Of a stretch of DNA of 64,000 bases, positions 47,515 through 60,324 are shown piece after piece. A model generated the notes under the pieces. That model saw nothing but the letters and a program-made list of their open reading frames with translations, did not search any database and was not told the origin of the DNA. The position numbers were made by a program, and so were the translations under genes. This DNA is from Gigaspora rosea (taxonomy: Eukaryota; Glomeromycota; Glomeromycetes; Diversisporales; Gigasporaceae): assembly GCA_003550325.1 (NCBI GenBank), contig QKWP01000125.1, forward strand, positions 103,663 through 167,662. Direction: 5' to 3'. Position 1 is the first letter of the stretch, and each line of letters starts with the position of its first letter.

Positions 47515-48881
47515 CAGAGTTAGTTTTGAAATGAAATCTATATGAAACTAGATTCAAAAAGTTCTAATCTGAAACTAGTTTCAGACTTTTTGAAAAAAAT
47601 CAAAACTCTGAAACCTGAAACCTCGAAACTATAATCTGAAATTCCAAAATGTAGTATAGAAGATTTTAAATTTTATTATAAAGTTTACTTATTTTTAATA
47701 AAATAGAGCCCAAAAAGCAAAATTATTTTTGAATAAATTATAAAATTATATAGTTGTTTTGATTATATTTTTGGCAATTTTTTTTTCTGCCTCTTTTTAA
47801 ATTTATTTTTAATATCAAACTATCATTACAATTGATTTCAAATTCTAGAATAATGAAAAAGTTGCTAATGAATGAATCAATAGTTTTTGATGCTTGCTGA
47901 TTCTGAAATTCTGTGGTAACATTTCAATTCAATTATTAGTAGATATAGATGTACTTTTACTCGTTATTACTTAATATTGCATTCAATTTTTTATGTAGTA
48001 AGTAAAAAAAAAAGATTATTGCAAAAGCAACCTTGATTGTCAGAATATAAACTCTGAAATTATGCCATTCATGTTGTACTTGAGAATTATAATAGCAAAA
48101 AGAACTGCACGCTATCGAAGGCAGAAATCCAGACCAGTGTCACAGGATTGACAACTATCAACCACCAAGACCAGGAAAACACCTTACTATATATCGAATG
48201 GTGAGAGCAGAATGATTTGGCAAGGCTAAGGCATATTGAGTATAAGGTGAGGTCACGAGACAATTTATTCTAATGAGGGGCAAAGAAACCAAGATCAATT
48301 TCAATCTTTATTAATACTAGTTTTTTCTCATGCTTGTCTATCGCTAAATAGTATTTTACATGGTCTTTTTGTACTATTCTACTTTGAATGGGATTCACTA
48401 ATTTTTATCCTCTATCCCACAATTTTTCCCACTCGAATGTCAGAATCACACCATTTCGAATATTCATTCGATCTTGCATTTAATGTCCTTCCAAATTTAG
48501 CCAATCGATGAGCTGTGCGCAAGAACCGGTTTTCAACAGGTGATAACGGTACATTCATGGTAACTCCGGCAAAATCTACATCACGTGTTTCCGACTAATC
48601 CAATTCTGCCGCTAACGCAGCTATAATTGTTGCATACATTCCAGCCCAAATAAAGATATATCATATATCATTGCATTTGAAGTATAATTGAAGGAGATAT
48701 ATAATACATCAATGCGATCAATGTATATATGGAAATTTGGCTTAATTTTGGTTTTCAAGTGAGGTTTCGAGTTTTGGATAAGATTTCGGGCGAGATTTCG
48801 AGTTTCGGATAAGGTTTCGGAAGCTATAATTCGAACCCGAAACTTTCAGATTTTACAAAAAGGGTTTCGGCACCAACTCTG
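47515..48881. mobile_element. GAAACC-rich hAT-like element, copy 1
   Basis: Begins CAGAGTTAGTTTTGAAA and ends GTTTCGGCACCAACTCTG (inverted ends). Subterminal GAAACC / GGTTTCG words are densely repeated at 47540-47650 and 48755-48870. Interior blocks CAACCTTGATTGTCAGAATA and TTCCAGCCCAAAT are shared with copy 2 at 60325-61860. No transposase and no target duplication were recognised. Confidence 0.65.
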
Positions 48882-49622
48882 ACTCACAGTCGTAATTAAT
48901 CGGCTTGACCATTAATCTTTGCTGTGCCACCTCGATCATCACGTTTCTCCAAATCATGGGCCTACGTCTCATAATATATATAATAAGAGGTAAATCCCCA
49001 ATTATAAGAGGGCTCTCTTATTGCCATTACGGCGTATTTGTGAAATTAAGCGGGAAATTGGTCACCAAATCCAAGCATTTGGTCCCCAAAATTAAATTTT
49101 CGTTACCAGATTAGATATTAATTAGTCAATGTCAAACCCGAAAAAATTATTTGAACCCCTGATCTGATACTAACCCATCTTCTCATTAGATATATAAATT
49201 TATTAAATGACACATTATAATTTGGAAACGTTGATTACCTCAGTCAAAATCTATATTCACATATTAGTAGTCAAAGCAAATGCGCGTAATGCATTGGTTA
49301 TTTCCCCGTAGTGGGAAATAAAGGTAAGTCAGTGGAGTGCCATTATACAATATATATATACAAATAAAGCTAACGTTAAATTTCATTTATATTAAGATTA
49401 AAATTATTACGATAATTGCCGCATTATTTAGCATAAATTGTAATATGACATTACCGCACCACGTTATCGTAATTCTGTTATGCTATAATATCATATTGCC
49501 GAAATATAGCAATGAAAAAGCATGGTGAAAGATTTGAAAGTTCACTGATGTCTGTATTAGAAAACACAATGAAAAATTGAGGATATTATATAGTATTAAA
49601 CATCTATTAAACATCTATGTCA
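48882..49622. other. AT-rich intergenic DNA, no gene seen
   Basis: Two short open frames here have no domain or splice context that would support them. Confidence 0.4.
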
Positions 49623-49928
49623 TTAGGTATGCAAAGTTGATTTTTCATTTTGCATTACATGGATTTCAATATTCTGGAAGGACGGATGGATTTTTTTAGT
49701 TGCAAAATTATTTTTCGTTTTGCATTACATGAAATATGAAACTTGAATCGATCGATCGGCCTTTTTATGTCGATCCTATCGGATGATTTCGAGAAATTAG
49801 TGTTTCCAGCGGGTGAAACTGGATAAAAATCAATAATTGACACAGTTGGCATCAAAAAAAAATTAAAAAATTGAAAAAAATAGGACAACGTGTAATGCAA
49901 AAAGAAAAATCAACTTTGTGTGGCCTTA
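49623..49928. mobile_element. MITE with GCAAAGTTGATTTTTC ends, copy 1
   Basis: Left GCAAAGTTGATTTTTCATTT then TGCATTACA; right TGTAATGCAAAAAGAAAAAT then CAACTTTGTG. A related shorter copy lies at 54318-54462. The two bracket the leftward membrane-protein gene. Confidence 0.7.
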
Positions 49929-50032
49929 GTCGATGCATTTTTATTACAATTATTTTATTTATTTTATGAAAATTAAAATAGATATCTTTATTTCAAATAC
50001 AATCTTCATTGCTTTTATAAATTTATTGTAGA

Positions 50033-53000
50033 TTACTGTATGTCTTCAGTATTTCCCTTTTCATCGTTAATCCATTCCTTAACCCTCTCCGCAACCCATT
50101 TATTATCTTTCTTTTCATTAATAACTTCATTGTTTTCATTCTTTTTACCTTCTTTAAAAAAATCGAATGTTGAACGAACACATGTAAGACAAATCATAAA
50201 GACAGTTGTACATAATGTAAGAAACGGAATGATACTATAGGTTACGATTGAGTTAAAATATAAAATCTATTTAAGTATTGAAAATATTAAGAGTTAATTA
50301 AAAAGAAAAACATATGGTGCTTCTTGATTTTAAATAAATTAATTAATATTACTTAACCTGAATGACCAACTGTGGAACATTCTTAATAAAAGTATCAAGA
50401 AACGCCCTAAATTTAACCTTTTTTTCAAAACCGTTAACTTTATCAAATATTTTTACTCGGTTTATAATTGCTGACGTTTCACTGTTATATAATGTTAAAA
50501 TAATTAATAAATACTTCGAATAAGAAGAAGTAATTTCTATTTTTTTATCTTTGAATTTACGATAGATAATGTAGAGAAACATGGCGATATTTAATGCTAT
50601 TGGAATGAACCAGAAGAATTGACTGATTTTTTAAAATAAAAAAAAAATAAAGGTAAATTAAAAATTTAAAATAATTTTAAACATCAACAAAAACATTGAT
50701 GAAGTACCTTGGTAATTTGAACTCTGGTTTACTATTAACATCAGAAAAACTAAACGTAGTTGAAAAGGCAGAATGAGAAAAAACGAACAATCCGCCTGAA
50801 AATAAATTTGCCGCCATCTTTAGATTGAATTTTGAAGCCTTTTGATTTATATTCTCTGTCAGGTCCCCTGCTTTATTTCTTGTTTCATTTAATTGATTTG
50901 CTTCATTTACATTCTATAGTAATATTTTTGCAATAAAAGAATTTAATATTTGCAGTATTGAAAAAAAAGCAAAGGTATCCTAAATAAATAATTACCCCAG
51001 TCTGAGACATGAAATAGATCACTCCATTTGCTGAAGCAGCCAATATCAAAGGAATAATTGCTTTTCCATAATCGCCCAATAAACCACCTTTCGTTTTAAA
51101 ACCATAAGTTGGATCTAAATCATTTGTTAAACCTTCGGAGAAAGTAGTGATACTTTTATATCTAATCATATTATCTAGATCAGATACGACTCCCGGAACA
51201 GTGTTTTCTCTTTGTGATTTATCAGTTAAATTTACACGAATACTAAATTGAATATTTTTAATATTTTTATCATATGCAGAATAAACGTATTGAAAATTTC
51301 CATCTGTAGATAGACGTTCACGTCGAACTGGTAATTTTTCAGAAATTTCATCTAATAGAGCATTAAAGTATTTTGTTTTATCATCTTGAGAGAGAGCTTC
51401 AAATGTTGTTGTTGCACTTGTAGTAAATTGTGCTATACCGTTAACAGCTTCCTCTGTAAAGAAGAACATGGTGAATTTAAATGCATAAAAATTTGAAGTT
51501 GAGAAGAATCTTAATAATTTTTATTACCTGATGATGGTGCGGTATATGCTAAATTACATAATTATAATGGACAATTTAAGTATTAATTGAGTGTACATAT
51601 ATATAAAGAAAAAAAATAACGGCCAGAAAAATGTATAAAACATTACTTGATTCATAAACCACAATCCGTTTATCAATTCCTGATAAAGGTTCACTTAAGT
51701 TTCGATCTTTGACAAAATTAGCATCCATTCGGATATAATATTTTTCACCGTATTCATTAAATGTGCTTTCAACGATTTTTATACTAACAGTTAATCCGTC
51801 CGGGCTAATACTAACTTGATCAGTCATTGTCGCCGCACTACTTTGTCTCTCACTATCATTAGAAGCTTTATATATAGTGATATTTCCCGTTGATAAAAGT
51901 ACAGGTTTATAAAATGTAATTTTTAAACTTTTCGTTGATGAATCGACATAAGCACCATTGGGTGGGTTAATATTGCTTATTTGAATATTACCAAAATTAT
52001 TAGCTAAATAAAAATAAAAAAAATAAATAATATAATTACTTTCTCAATATAATAAATTAATATTAAAATAATATTAAATTTAATAATAAAACTTACCACG
52101 GTTGAGAACCTTTGGTAACTGAAAATTAAGCAAAGACCATTGAGTATTACTCGTATATGGAGAAGCAAATAAAAAACTATTATTATTTTTCATAATAGCA
52201 TTTACATCAAATAAATTTGTATTAAATTGTATTGGTGAAGAAATTTGAGTGTCATTTTCATCGTTATAAGCATAAATATAATGAATATTATTAGCAGTAT
52301 TTTCTAATATATAACCACCAAATGGCATTGTTTCCATTTTCCAACTTTGTTTGGAAAGACCTATTACGTTAGGGATATTTTTTATAAATTTGACATTTAT
52401 TACAGTTCCAGATGTTAAAAAATGAACTTTTAAATAATATATTTCCTGATTATTTGTTGATGGATTAGTTATATTGACACTAATTACACATATATAACCA
52501 AGAGTATCATAATCACAATAAAGTCCATTATAAGTTATATTGTCGAGTGTTACTTGATATAATTGTGCTTGCCTAATTGGAAGTGATAAATTGAAGGATA
52601 TAAAGGACGCATATAATCCACCACTTTTGGCTAACAATGAACTGTCATCATTGGTAAAATTAGCATTTACTATAGCATAACCTCCATTAACGGTAGCTAG
52701 CAATGCACTCTGTTGTGTGCTAGTATCTTCTAAAGTAATTGACATATTATCACTTTTATACAACGAAAGAGTTCCAGATTTATCACTATACGGTTATGAT
52801 AATAATATTTGATTATTAAAATATAAATATAATAATAATAGTTAATGTCGTGACTGAAGCTAGAAATGGCGGAAGCTGTAAATTTTAATTATTTTAATAC
52901 GAAATTTTCAAAAATTTCTGGGGTGTATTGTCTTAGTTTTTTTTTTTTTTAATGGTTATTAAGTTAGGGTTTATGGATAATTTGATAGTAAAAGAGGTGG

Positions 53001-54137
53001 ATTTTGGTAGGGTTTATATTTTTAAATTGAGATCCGAATTTCCAGCTTCAGCCATTTCCAGTTTCAGCTGCAACAATCAAGGCGAGACCAATTCGATTCG
53101 GTGGTTTACGTTACCCCCTTTCTCTATTAGTAAAAAAATTTTTTGAAATATAACTATAAAATTTTGGCCGGAGATCATAATGCCGGGTGGAATAAAGAAA
53201 TGAATGAACATAAAAGACGAGCAAGGCCAGGCGGTAATTTCTGATTAAGAAAAATTGGTATTAAAATTTACTATATATACGTTCCACCCTTTTGAGAAAG
53301 GAATGTAACGTAAACCACCGAATTAAATTGGTCTTGCCTAATAATAATGAGCGATTATAAATGTCATATAGATGGTAAATTACACTGAATATTGTTGCCA
53401 TCCGGTCATTTGCGAGTCACCTATTCTGATAGCAGCCGCTCTAAGAAATTCATAGTTTTTTAATACATTTAACTGAATTTTACTATTTGGAATCCAAGTT
53501 TTGTTAGGATTAATATAAGATTGTCCATAACGTATTTTACTAACGATTTTTTTTTTAGAATTATAATATTAATAAATTGTTCTTAATAATGATTACAAAA
53601 TATTTATTATTGTCACACGCACCTTAGACTGTTACCGTTCCAGTCAATGACCTGTCCCCATTCTTCATAAGTTGTAGGATCAGAAGAATTTATAGCTACA
53701 ATATAATTTACTAGAATAAACTGTTCTCGTAAAGGGTATATTGTAATAGGATTCATTATTTTACCAAGTGTATTGTTAATTATACAAAAATTCACTGGAT
53801 CGAAATTTAAATTATCTTGTGAGTTAATTTCTACAACGGATCCATTTAATTTAATAACTCTTAACCGTAATATTGGTTCTAAGTTCAGTCCTGAACAATT
53901 GAAATTGGATGTTTTTGCTGATGTTGATATATTTCGTGCAACATGAACGAGAGATGTTCCATCACCATAAGTTCTAATGTTTAATACATAAAAGTTACTA
54001 TTAGCGTATTTGCCTGAGATACTCTCTGTGTAATTAAAGTAGGTAAATTGTGATGTTGTTGATGTTATGAATAAACAAAGGAATATTAAAATTATATATT
54101 GTGTAAAAGGGTTAGAAAGAAGATTGAATAATTTCAT
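50033..54137 (-). CDS. Multi-pass membrane protein with large secreted ectodomain (paralogue 1)
   Basis: Eight exons, in transcript order: 54137-53623, 53539-53384, 52785-52097, 52003-51647, 51453-50996, 50913-50708, 50622-50358, 50266-50033; 960 codons including the stop, frame closed throughout. An N-terminal signal peptide (YIILIFLCLFITSTTSQ) precedes an ectodomain of about 650 residues with many N-x-S/T sites and the landmarks YEEWGQVIDWNGN, MPFGGYILEN and LPVRRERLSTD, all shared with the paralogue at 55175. Then follow a membrane segment (AIIPLILAASANGVIYFM), a soluble stretch, and further hydrophobic segments (LFSGGLFVFSHSAFSTTFSF; FFWFIPIALNIAMFLYIIY; VTYSIIPFLTLCTTVFMICL) with FIKNVPQLVIQ between the last two, and a charged tail. 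Function not recognised; probably a fungal surface protein of a lineage-specific family. Confidence 0.82.
52849..53073. mobile_element. MITE, copy 3 of the three-copy family (in intron 2)
   Basis: Imperfect ends TGAAGCTAGAAATGGCGGAA / CAGCTTCAGCCATTTCCAGT. The interior, read in reverse, matches the elements at 3695 and 38060 (GTGGATTTTGGTAGGGTTTA, AAATTGAGATCCGAATTTC). It lies in the 598-bp second intron of the leftward gene, which is about 87 bp long in the paralogue. Confidence 0.7.
53080..53340. mobile_element. Second MITE in the same intron
   Basis: AGGCGAGACCAATTCGATTC then GGTGGTTTACGTTAC is mirrored by GTAACGTAAACCACCGAATT then AAATTGGTCTTGCCT, arms of about 45 bp around 170 bases. 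It stands directly beside the preceding MITE. Confidence 0.75.
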
Positions 54138-54317
54138 TGTAAGTTACTTTATGCCAAATTAATTGAATTATTTCGTATGAAGAAAGATTAAAGATTAAAA
54201 AAAATTGAATATATTAATATGTGACTACCATTAACCGCCGTCTACAGTATCCCCTAAAAATAATACCCTAATATGGTATGTGTCACATGTATCATGTAAA
54301 ACAATTTTGCATCTGCG

Positions 54318-54462
54318 TAATGTAGTATAATAGATTATTTTTCGTTTTGCATTACCCAAAAGGTGTAAATTATTCTATTGTTTTTTTCCTAAATAGTCCG
54401 ATAGGATCGATAGATGAAAAAAAAAATGCAAAACGAAAAATTTACTTTGTATGGCCTAATAT
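54318..54462. mobile_element. MITE with TTTTTCGTTTTGCATTA ends, copy 2
   Basis: GATTATTTTTCGTTTTGCAT at the left and ATGCAAAACGAAAAATTTAC at the right, about 145 bp. Shares GATCGAT/CCGATAGGATCGA-type interior words with the copy at 49623. It lies in the shared 5' region of the divergent gene pair. Confidence 0.65.
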
Positions 54463-55099
54463 TTTATCAATCTAATATCTATTTTCTTTTTTTAAATAAT
54501 AGTTACAGTGAACATAAAAAAGACGAAAAAAAAAAAGAAATCGTAATAAACTCAAATTTGCCATGGAAATTAGCTTTCTGTTATATTAAGTAAAAAGTTT
54601 GTCACAAAAAGTTCTACTTGTATTAACGCAACGCAAATATTATCTGTTATCGTCGTTAAATTAGTCACGGGACCATAAATTTTCTGCGCATATGGCTAAT
54701 TTGTACAACGCGCATACAATCACTCCTAATAAATTCGTTATACTTGCATAATCAAAATATTGTATGTACGTATGTACTATTTGATTATGTTACCCTGCAT
54801 ATAATCATGTAAGACATTGCAACCAAATATTTCTTAAATTATCAATTTCAAAACTTTATTGAAGCCAAGAATTAAGGCAACTTGTTTATACTTGCCTTCT
54901 AAAAGGAGATTGCATTTTTTAGATCCTTGCATCACATATACATACGTACACAAAATATATATATTAAAATTTGCAGAATACATTGAGCATATTAGGAATC
55001 CGCATCGGGCTTTCCAGATTCAGGGGGCGGGTTCTATCTGGATACAACAACATATATATTAATATGATCATATATGTAAAATACTCTGTCACATCAGCG

Positions 55100-55103
<4 letters not shown>

Positions 55104-55152
<49 letters not shown>
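55104..55152 (+). repeat. 49-base poly(A) tract
   Basis: Uninterrupted A-run 22 bases before the start codon of the rightward gene. It could be a promoter or leader poly(dA:dT) tract, or a retroposed poly(A) tail. Its exact length is uncertain in any assembly. Confidence 0.9.
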
Positions 55153-55156
<4 letters not shown>

Positions 55157-55174
55157 ACAATCAGGCAATTCGTA

Positions 55175-58100
55175 ATGAAGTTATCCTACAACTTTATAGC
55201 ACAATGTTTATTTATTATATCGTATTGCTTATTTATAACATCAACGAAATCGCAGGAATCACAATTGGCCTTCTTTAACTACACAGAAAATATAACTGAT
55301 ACTAAATTCCCTCAAAATGCTCCCAATATAGTCAACATTCGAACTTATGATGATGGGACAGCTCTAGTCCATATAATACGAGACAGTGTACAACAAGCTG
55401 ATTGCCTTGGGCATAGTTTAGAACCGATTTTACGTATTAGAGTTATTCAGTTAAATGGATCCGTTATTGAAATTAATGATAATTTAAATCTGGATTCTTT
55501 GAATTATTGTCTTTTTACAAATATAAATGGAATTTTAGTGAATCCAATTGTAATATACCCTTTACAACAACCATACGTTTTAATAAATTATTACAAAGCT
55601 AAAAATTCCTCTGATATTAAAACTTATGAAGAATGGGGACAGGTCATTGACTGGAGTGGTAAAATCTTAAGGTTTGTTGTGATAATAATATTTCATTTTA
55701 TAAAGATTATTAATATTTTATTAATATTTTATAATTCTATAAATCATTAGTAATATAAGTTTTGGTCCGTCTTATTTTGATTCTCAAGGTGTTTTAACTC
55801 CAGTTAGTAAAATTCAATTAAATATAAATAAGAGACTCGGATTTCTTAGATATGCTGCTATAGACAACGGTACTTCACAATGGATCGAATTTCAGCAATA
55901 TTTAGTGTAATTTTTACATTTCTAATATTTATTACTATTATAATTATTATAACTATTATTATGTGTATTAATAATTAATATTTATAATTATAGTGATAAT
56001 AATGGAAATTTAACAATGCTTACGAATGAGAATTTTACACTTCCAACTTTTTCCTCGATTCAGGTCGCAACAATTTCTACTGTTAATAGTGGTTATGGTA
56101 TATTTTACGCCATTTGTACGAACAATGAAACCGATTTATTATCCATAAAGTGCATGCTGAATGCTAAATTCGTGTCATACAATCAAACATCTAGTGAAAG
56201 AGTGGCTGTCCTCTATGAGCTAAGTCGTAATGTAAACATTTCGGGTCTTTATTGTGATTTAGTATCTGTTGGTTTGGGTCATGTTTGTACATTAGTTATA
56301 GATTCCTCAAGCACACCAACTACATCGAGTACAGCAAACAATATAACAAGCCCATTTTCAAATAATACATATTTTATAAGAGTTAATTTCCTATCGTCGG
56401 GATCGGTTTTATCATCGAATATTATCACCGATATTCTTCCTTCTCTCTCTAACGTAGCTATGACTACAGTAGATTGGAGAATGAAAGCAATGCCGTTCGG
56501 TGGTTACATATTGGACAATAGTGCTCATAAAACTAGTGTTTATAACATTAGTTCTTATAATGTTAGTACCTATAATGTTAGCGCTTATAACAATAGTGCT
56601 TATAACAATAGTGCTCATAACGTTAGTGCTTATAACATTAGTGCTTATAACATTAGTGCTAGTACTACTAATAACATTACTGCTTATAATATTACTACTT
56701 ATAATATTAGTTCTTATAACATTAGTAATTTAAACTACCATTTTATTTTTGCTTATGACGAAAATAACATTCAAATTAATTTGGCGCAACCAGGTCCTTT
56801 TATTACAAACATTTTTGGTGTAAATGATATTATGACAAATAATAATACCTTTCTACTCGCTACACCTTATACAAATGATCAAAACTCTTCTTGGTCATTA
56901 TCAAAAATTGAGTTACCTAATGTTTTAAAAACTCTTGGTATGTTATGAAATCTTTTTTTATTACGTCATTATATTTAATATTTTATAATACTAATCATAT
57001 TTATCTATTTAGATCATGGTTATGGTAATTTTTGGATAGATCAAACCTCTCCTTCTATAAATGCCACCGTCGACTTATCAACAACTACTTTAACCATTTC
57101 CTTTTATAATCCTGTTGCTCTGTCGTATGATTCATTAGATAGTTATATCACTGTCTATAAGACTTCTGATTACAAAATTAGACAAAAAGTCTCGCCGACA
57201 ATGTATAAATTTTGTCGGATTAGTCGAGATGGAAAACAGCTTTTTATAACAATTATTAGTAGTACATTTAACCAGTATGGTCAATATTTTGTGGAAATGG
57301 ATAATAATTTTATTAAAAGTAAATATTATGAAGAGCCTCTAACAGGAATTGCCGCTGGGCTTTGGAATCTTAATTCAAGTAATATTTGATGTTTTAATTG
57401 ATTATTTATTAAATTTATTTATTTATAATATTTAATATTTACTAATATTTTAAATACTTTAGCTTATAAGTCGAATTTTTCAGGTATTACATACATAAAA
57501 ATATATGCACCTTGCTATTTTTGATTATTCTTGATGTAACTTAAAAAACTATTTCATATATTGTAGATAATACTGCTGTAACTGGTTCAGTCAGTCTCAC
57601 AAGTAACGGCACGGAAAATTTCTTATCTTATCCTAACCGTTCTGAATATTTTAAGAATTTATTAGATGAAATTTCTGTTAAATTACCAGTTCGACGTGAT
57701 CGTTTAAGTACAAATGAAAAATTTCAATATATTAATTACGGCACATCTAATGCGCAAATTATTTTTTCTATTCGTGTAAATTCACAAAATTCAAGTACTG
57801 AAACCCCTGCTCAGAAAGTGGTGTCAGATTTAGAAACTATGATTATATATAAGGAAACCACAACCTTTTCCAATAATTTAACTAATGATTTTGATAATAA
57901 TTATGGCTTCATTGTACAAAGTAAGTTGAATAATTATATTTATTTTAAAAAAATGATATTATCATTATTATTATTATAGTATTATATGACTAATTATATG
58001 ACTAACTCTATGTTTATCCTATGTTTAGTGAGTTTGTGGGATGAATATGGAATATATATTGTCGTGTCGATTCTAGTTCTTTTATTGATCGAAATATTAT

Positions 58101-59947
58101 ATGTAAAATGCGAACAGAGCAAACAGAATGAGCAAAATCAACAGAATGATGAGAGTAATAATGAGAGTAATAATGAGAGTAATGATGAGAGTAATGATGG
58201 AACAAATGTACCGAAACAAAGTAACTTCTTTTTACGGACACAAAAAAATTTACAAGATCTAATTTTAATTTGGGTTAAGAGAGATGATTTGCCTAAAGCA
58301 AGAGAAATAGCTCATACAATCTCTGGTTATATACTCATTGCCATCAATTTAGTTTTTACGGCTTATTTTGTTTTTATCAATTCTATAGATGAACCTGATT
58401 TCATATGGCCAAGGTATTTCATATACTGTATTATTGAAATTAATATGCTTTTAATATTATCAAATTAATTTAAATTTTTTTTTTCCATCCCAAAGTAAAG
58501 TTATTTGGTGTTTTCCAATATTCGTAAATTTACTAATAGTTACAGGATTAGTGTTAAAAAAACTCCTCAATAAGCTCGGCATAATTATAATATTCATCAA
58601 AAAGTTCTTTTTAAAAAGCGACCCGGAAAAGGGTAAAACAAGATCTGGTGACTTGGAAAATCAGCTTCAAGATGAAAATTCTGCACTCTCTGATGATCAG
58701 CGAATAAATAAAATGATAGATATTTCTGAAAATACTTTTAACAATTTATTTTCTGAAATTTCAGAAATAGTCAAAGACAATAATATACAAGATGAATTTT
58801 CTAAAATTAATATAAAAGATGCAATTAAAAATCAAAGGATATCGGATATTTGGAATGAATTATATAACAAAAGGCATGATAATGAACAACTTTTTGATGT
58901 AATAAAAAATGAAATCGAGATTATATTACTAAATGAACTTTCCTACATGTGTTTCCTAAAAAAGATAAAGGAGGAATTTATGAATGAGAAGCTATTAAAA
59001 GATATTCAATTAGACCAAATTTCTAATGAGATTTTTAAAAGCTTTAAATCAAAAATTCATGATAAAATCAATGAACTTTCTAAACGATTAGAGAAATCTG
59101 TTATTAATAAACATAATAAACAATCTGAGACGATAACAGAGTCTTTTGATTTGCTTGATACGATATTACTTATAATACAAAGTATATCTGATGCAATACA
59201 AAAAGATTCACATTCAATAATCACAAAAATTACTACTAAATTAAAAGATGTTTTATCAACAACAAATATCAACATTTCGCTAAATGAATCACAAAAGAAT
59301 GAACTTCGTGGAAAATTGAAAAAAATTTTAATTAAAAATGCCGATAAAACCAAATTTTGGGATATTACTGAATTTGAAAATAGGTTGCCTAGGTTACCAA
59401 GAGTCAACAACTTTTCACCAGATGAATTAAAAAAGAATTTTTTGCATAGAATAAATGCCGAAGAAAAAAAAACTAAGAATACTACAGCACTATCAATGTT
59501 TATTTTTTTTGTAATACTTGATAGTGAGTCCCTAGTAATTTTGGATGATCAGACAGAGAAATTTATCAAGCACCATAAAAAATTTGCTTTAGTTAGAGCA
59601 TTTATGGATATTTTTATTAAAAGTATTCCATTAATTATTGTTATGGTATGTAAATAAATTTGATTTACTTATTAAATATAACTTATATAATTTTATATAA
59701 TTAATTGTATTTTATGTTTTATTTTAAATAGGCTTATTATGCTTCATCTGTAATAATTTATGGTTTTATACCACTCATGGCACTTATATTATCCTGTTTT
59801 AAGTGTATTATGAGCATTATTCTAATTGTAAATTTTAAAACATGGTTAAAAACCAAAAAAACTATTGACGAGCCCTCCCAAGACGATCCTGTCAAAAATA
59901 CTATTGACGAGCCTTCCCAAAACGATCCTGACAAAAATACTATTTAA
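55175..59947 (+). CDS. Multi-pass membrane protein with large N-glycosylated ectodomain (paralogue 2)
   Basis: Exons 55175-55671, 55751-55906, 55994-56937, 57013-57378, 57567-57920, 58029-58413, 58496-59645, 59732-59947: 1,356 codons including the stop, frame closed throughout. Exon 2 is 156 bp in both paralogues and six of seven intron phases agree. A signal peptide (FIISYCLFITSTKSQ) precedes the ectodomain with YEEWGQVIDWSGK, MPFGGYILDN and LPVRRDRLSTN. After MPFGGYILDN it has a tract of about 12 N-x-S/T sequons that the paralogue lacks. Then come membrane segment IYIVVSILVLLLIEILYV, an Asn/Glu/Ser repeat (NNESNNESNNES), further hydrophobic segments, a charged helical insert of about 280 residues in exon 7 absent from the paralogue, FIKSIPLIIVM, a last membrane span, and a tail with a 15-residue duplication (NTIDEPSQ.DP). 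Function not recognised; probably surface-exposed. Confidence 0.83.
56523..56735 (+). repeat. 12-bp minisatellite encoding N-glycosylation sequons
   Basis: Units of AGTGCTTATAAC + three bases, in frame, translate to four-residue blocks S-A-Y-N, so every unit creates N-I-S, N-V-S, N-N-S or N-I-T. I count 12 sequons. It is inside exon 3 of the rightward gene and is absent from the matching place in the leftward paralogue (ENTANNIHYIYAYN). Confidence 0.9.
58144..58205 (+). repeat. 12-bp minisatellite encoding Asn-Glu-Ser-Asn
   Basis: GAGAGTAATAAT / GAGAGTAATGAT units give NESNNESNNESNDESND on the soluble side after the first C-terminal membrane segment. Confidence 0.85.
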
Positions 59948-60324
59948 GAGGATCCTCAAAACGAACCTGTCAAAAAATAATATATAATGCTTTCAAATTT
60001 AATAACTTCTCAATACTTATACAAAACCTATACACCATATATATCGGTTTCAACAGTAATCTTAAATAATTCTAATTTTGAAAACAATCGAATTGATTTG
60101 TTTTGTTAGTAAATTCATAAAATAAATAATTGTAGGCTTCGTTTAATTAGTGTTATTATACATAAGTCTAGGTTAAGGACTTAAAACATGCCTGCTTTAT
60201 TTGGCTTGAAATCATATTACTGTATTAGAGTTATAAATATTTGAAAATCCTGTATATTATTTATTAATATTATTAAAATTTATTAACCATAGAATTTTTA
60301 TCAGTCTAAAGTGATTATGTTCAG
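59948..60324. other. 3' flank of the rightward gene, no gene seen
   Basis: Directly after the stop a third diverged unit of the tail repeat (DPQNEPVK) can be read, so the stop lies inside a repeat that was once longer. The rest is AT-rich. Confidence 0.45.

Larger units (their letters stand above)
54138..55174. promoter_or_regulatory. Shared 5' region of the divergent membrane-protein genes
   Basis: About 1 kb between two start codons that point away from each other, so both promoters must be here. It contains the MITE at 54318-54462 and a 49-base poly(A) tract at 55104-55152, ending 22 bases before the rightward ATG. No gene. Confidence 0.5.

Noticed and set aside
59057..59410. 117-codon frame on the - strand
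   Set aside because: Antisense shadow of exon 7 of the membrane-protein gene.
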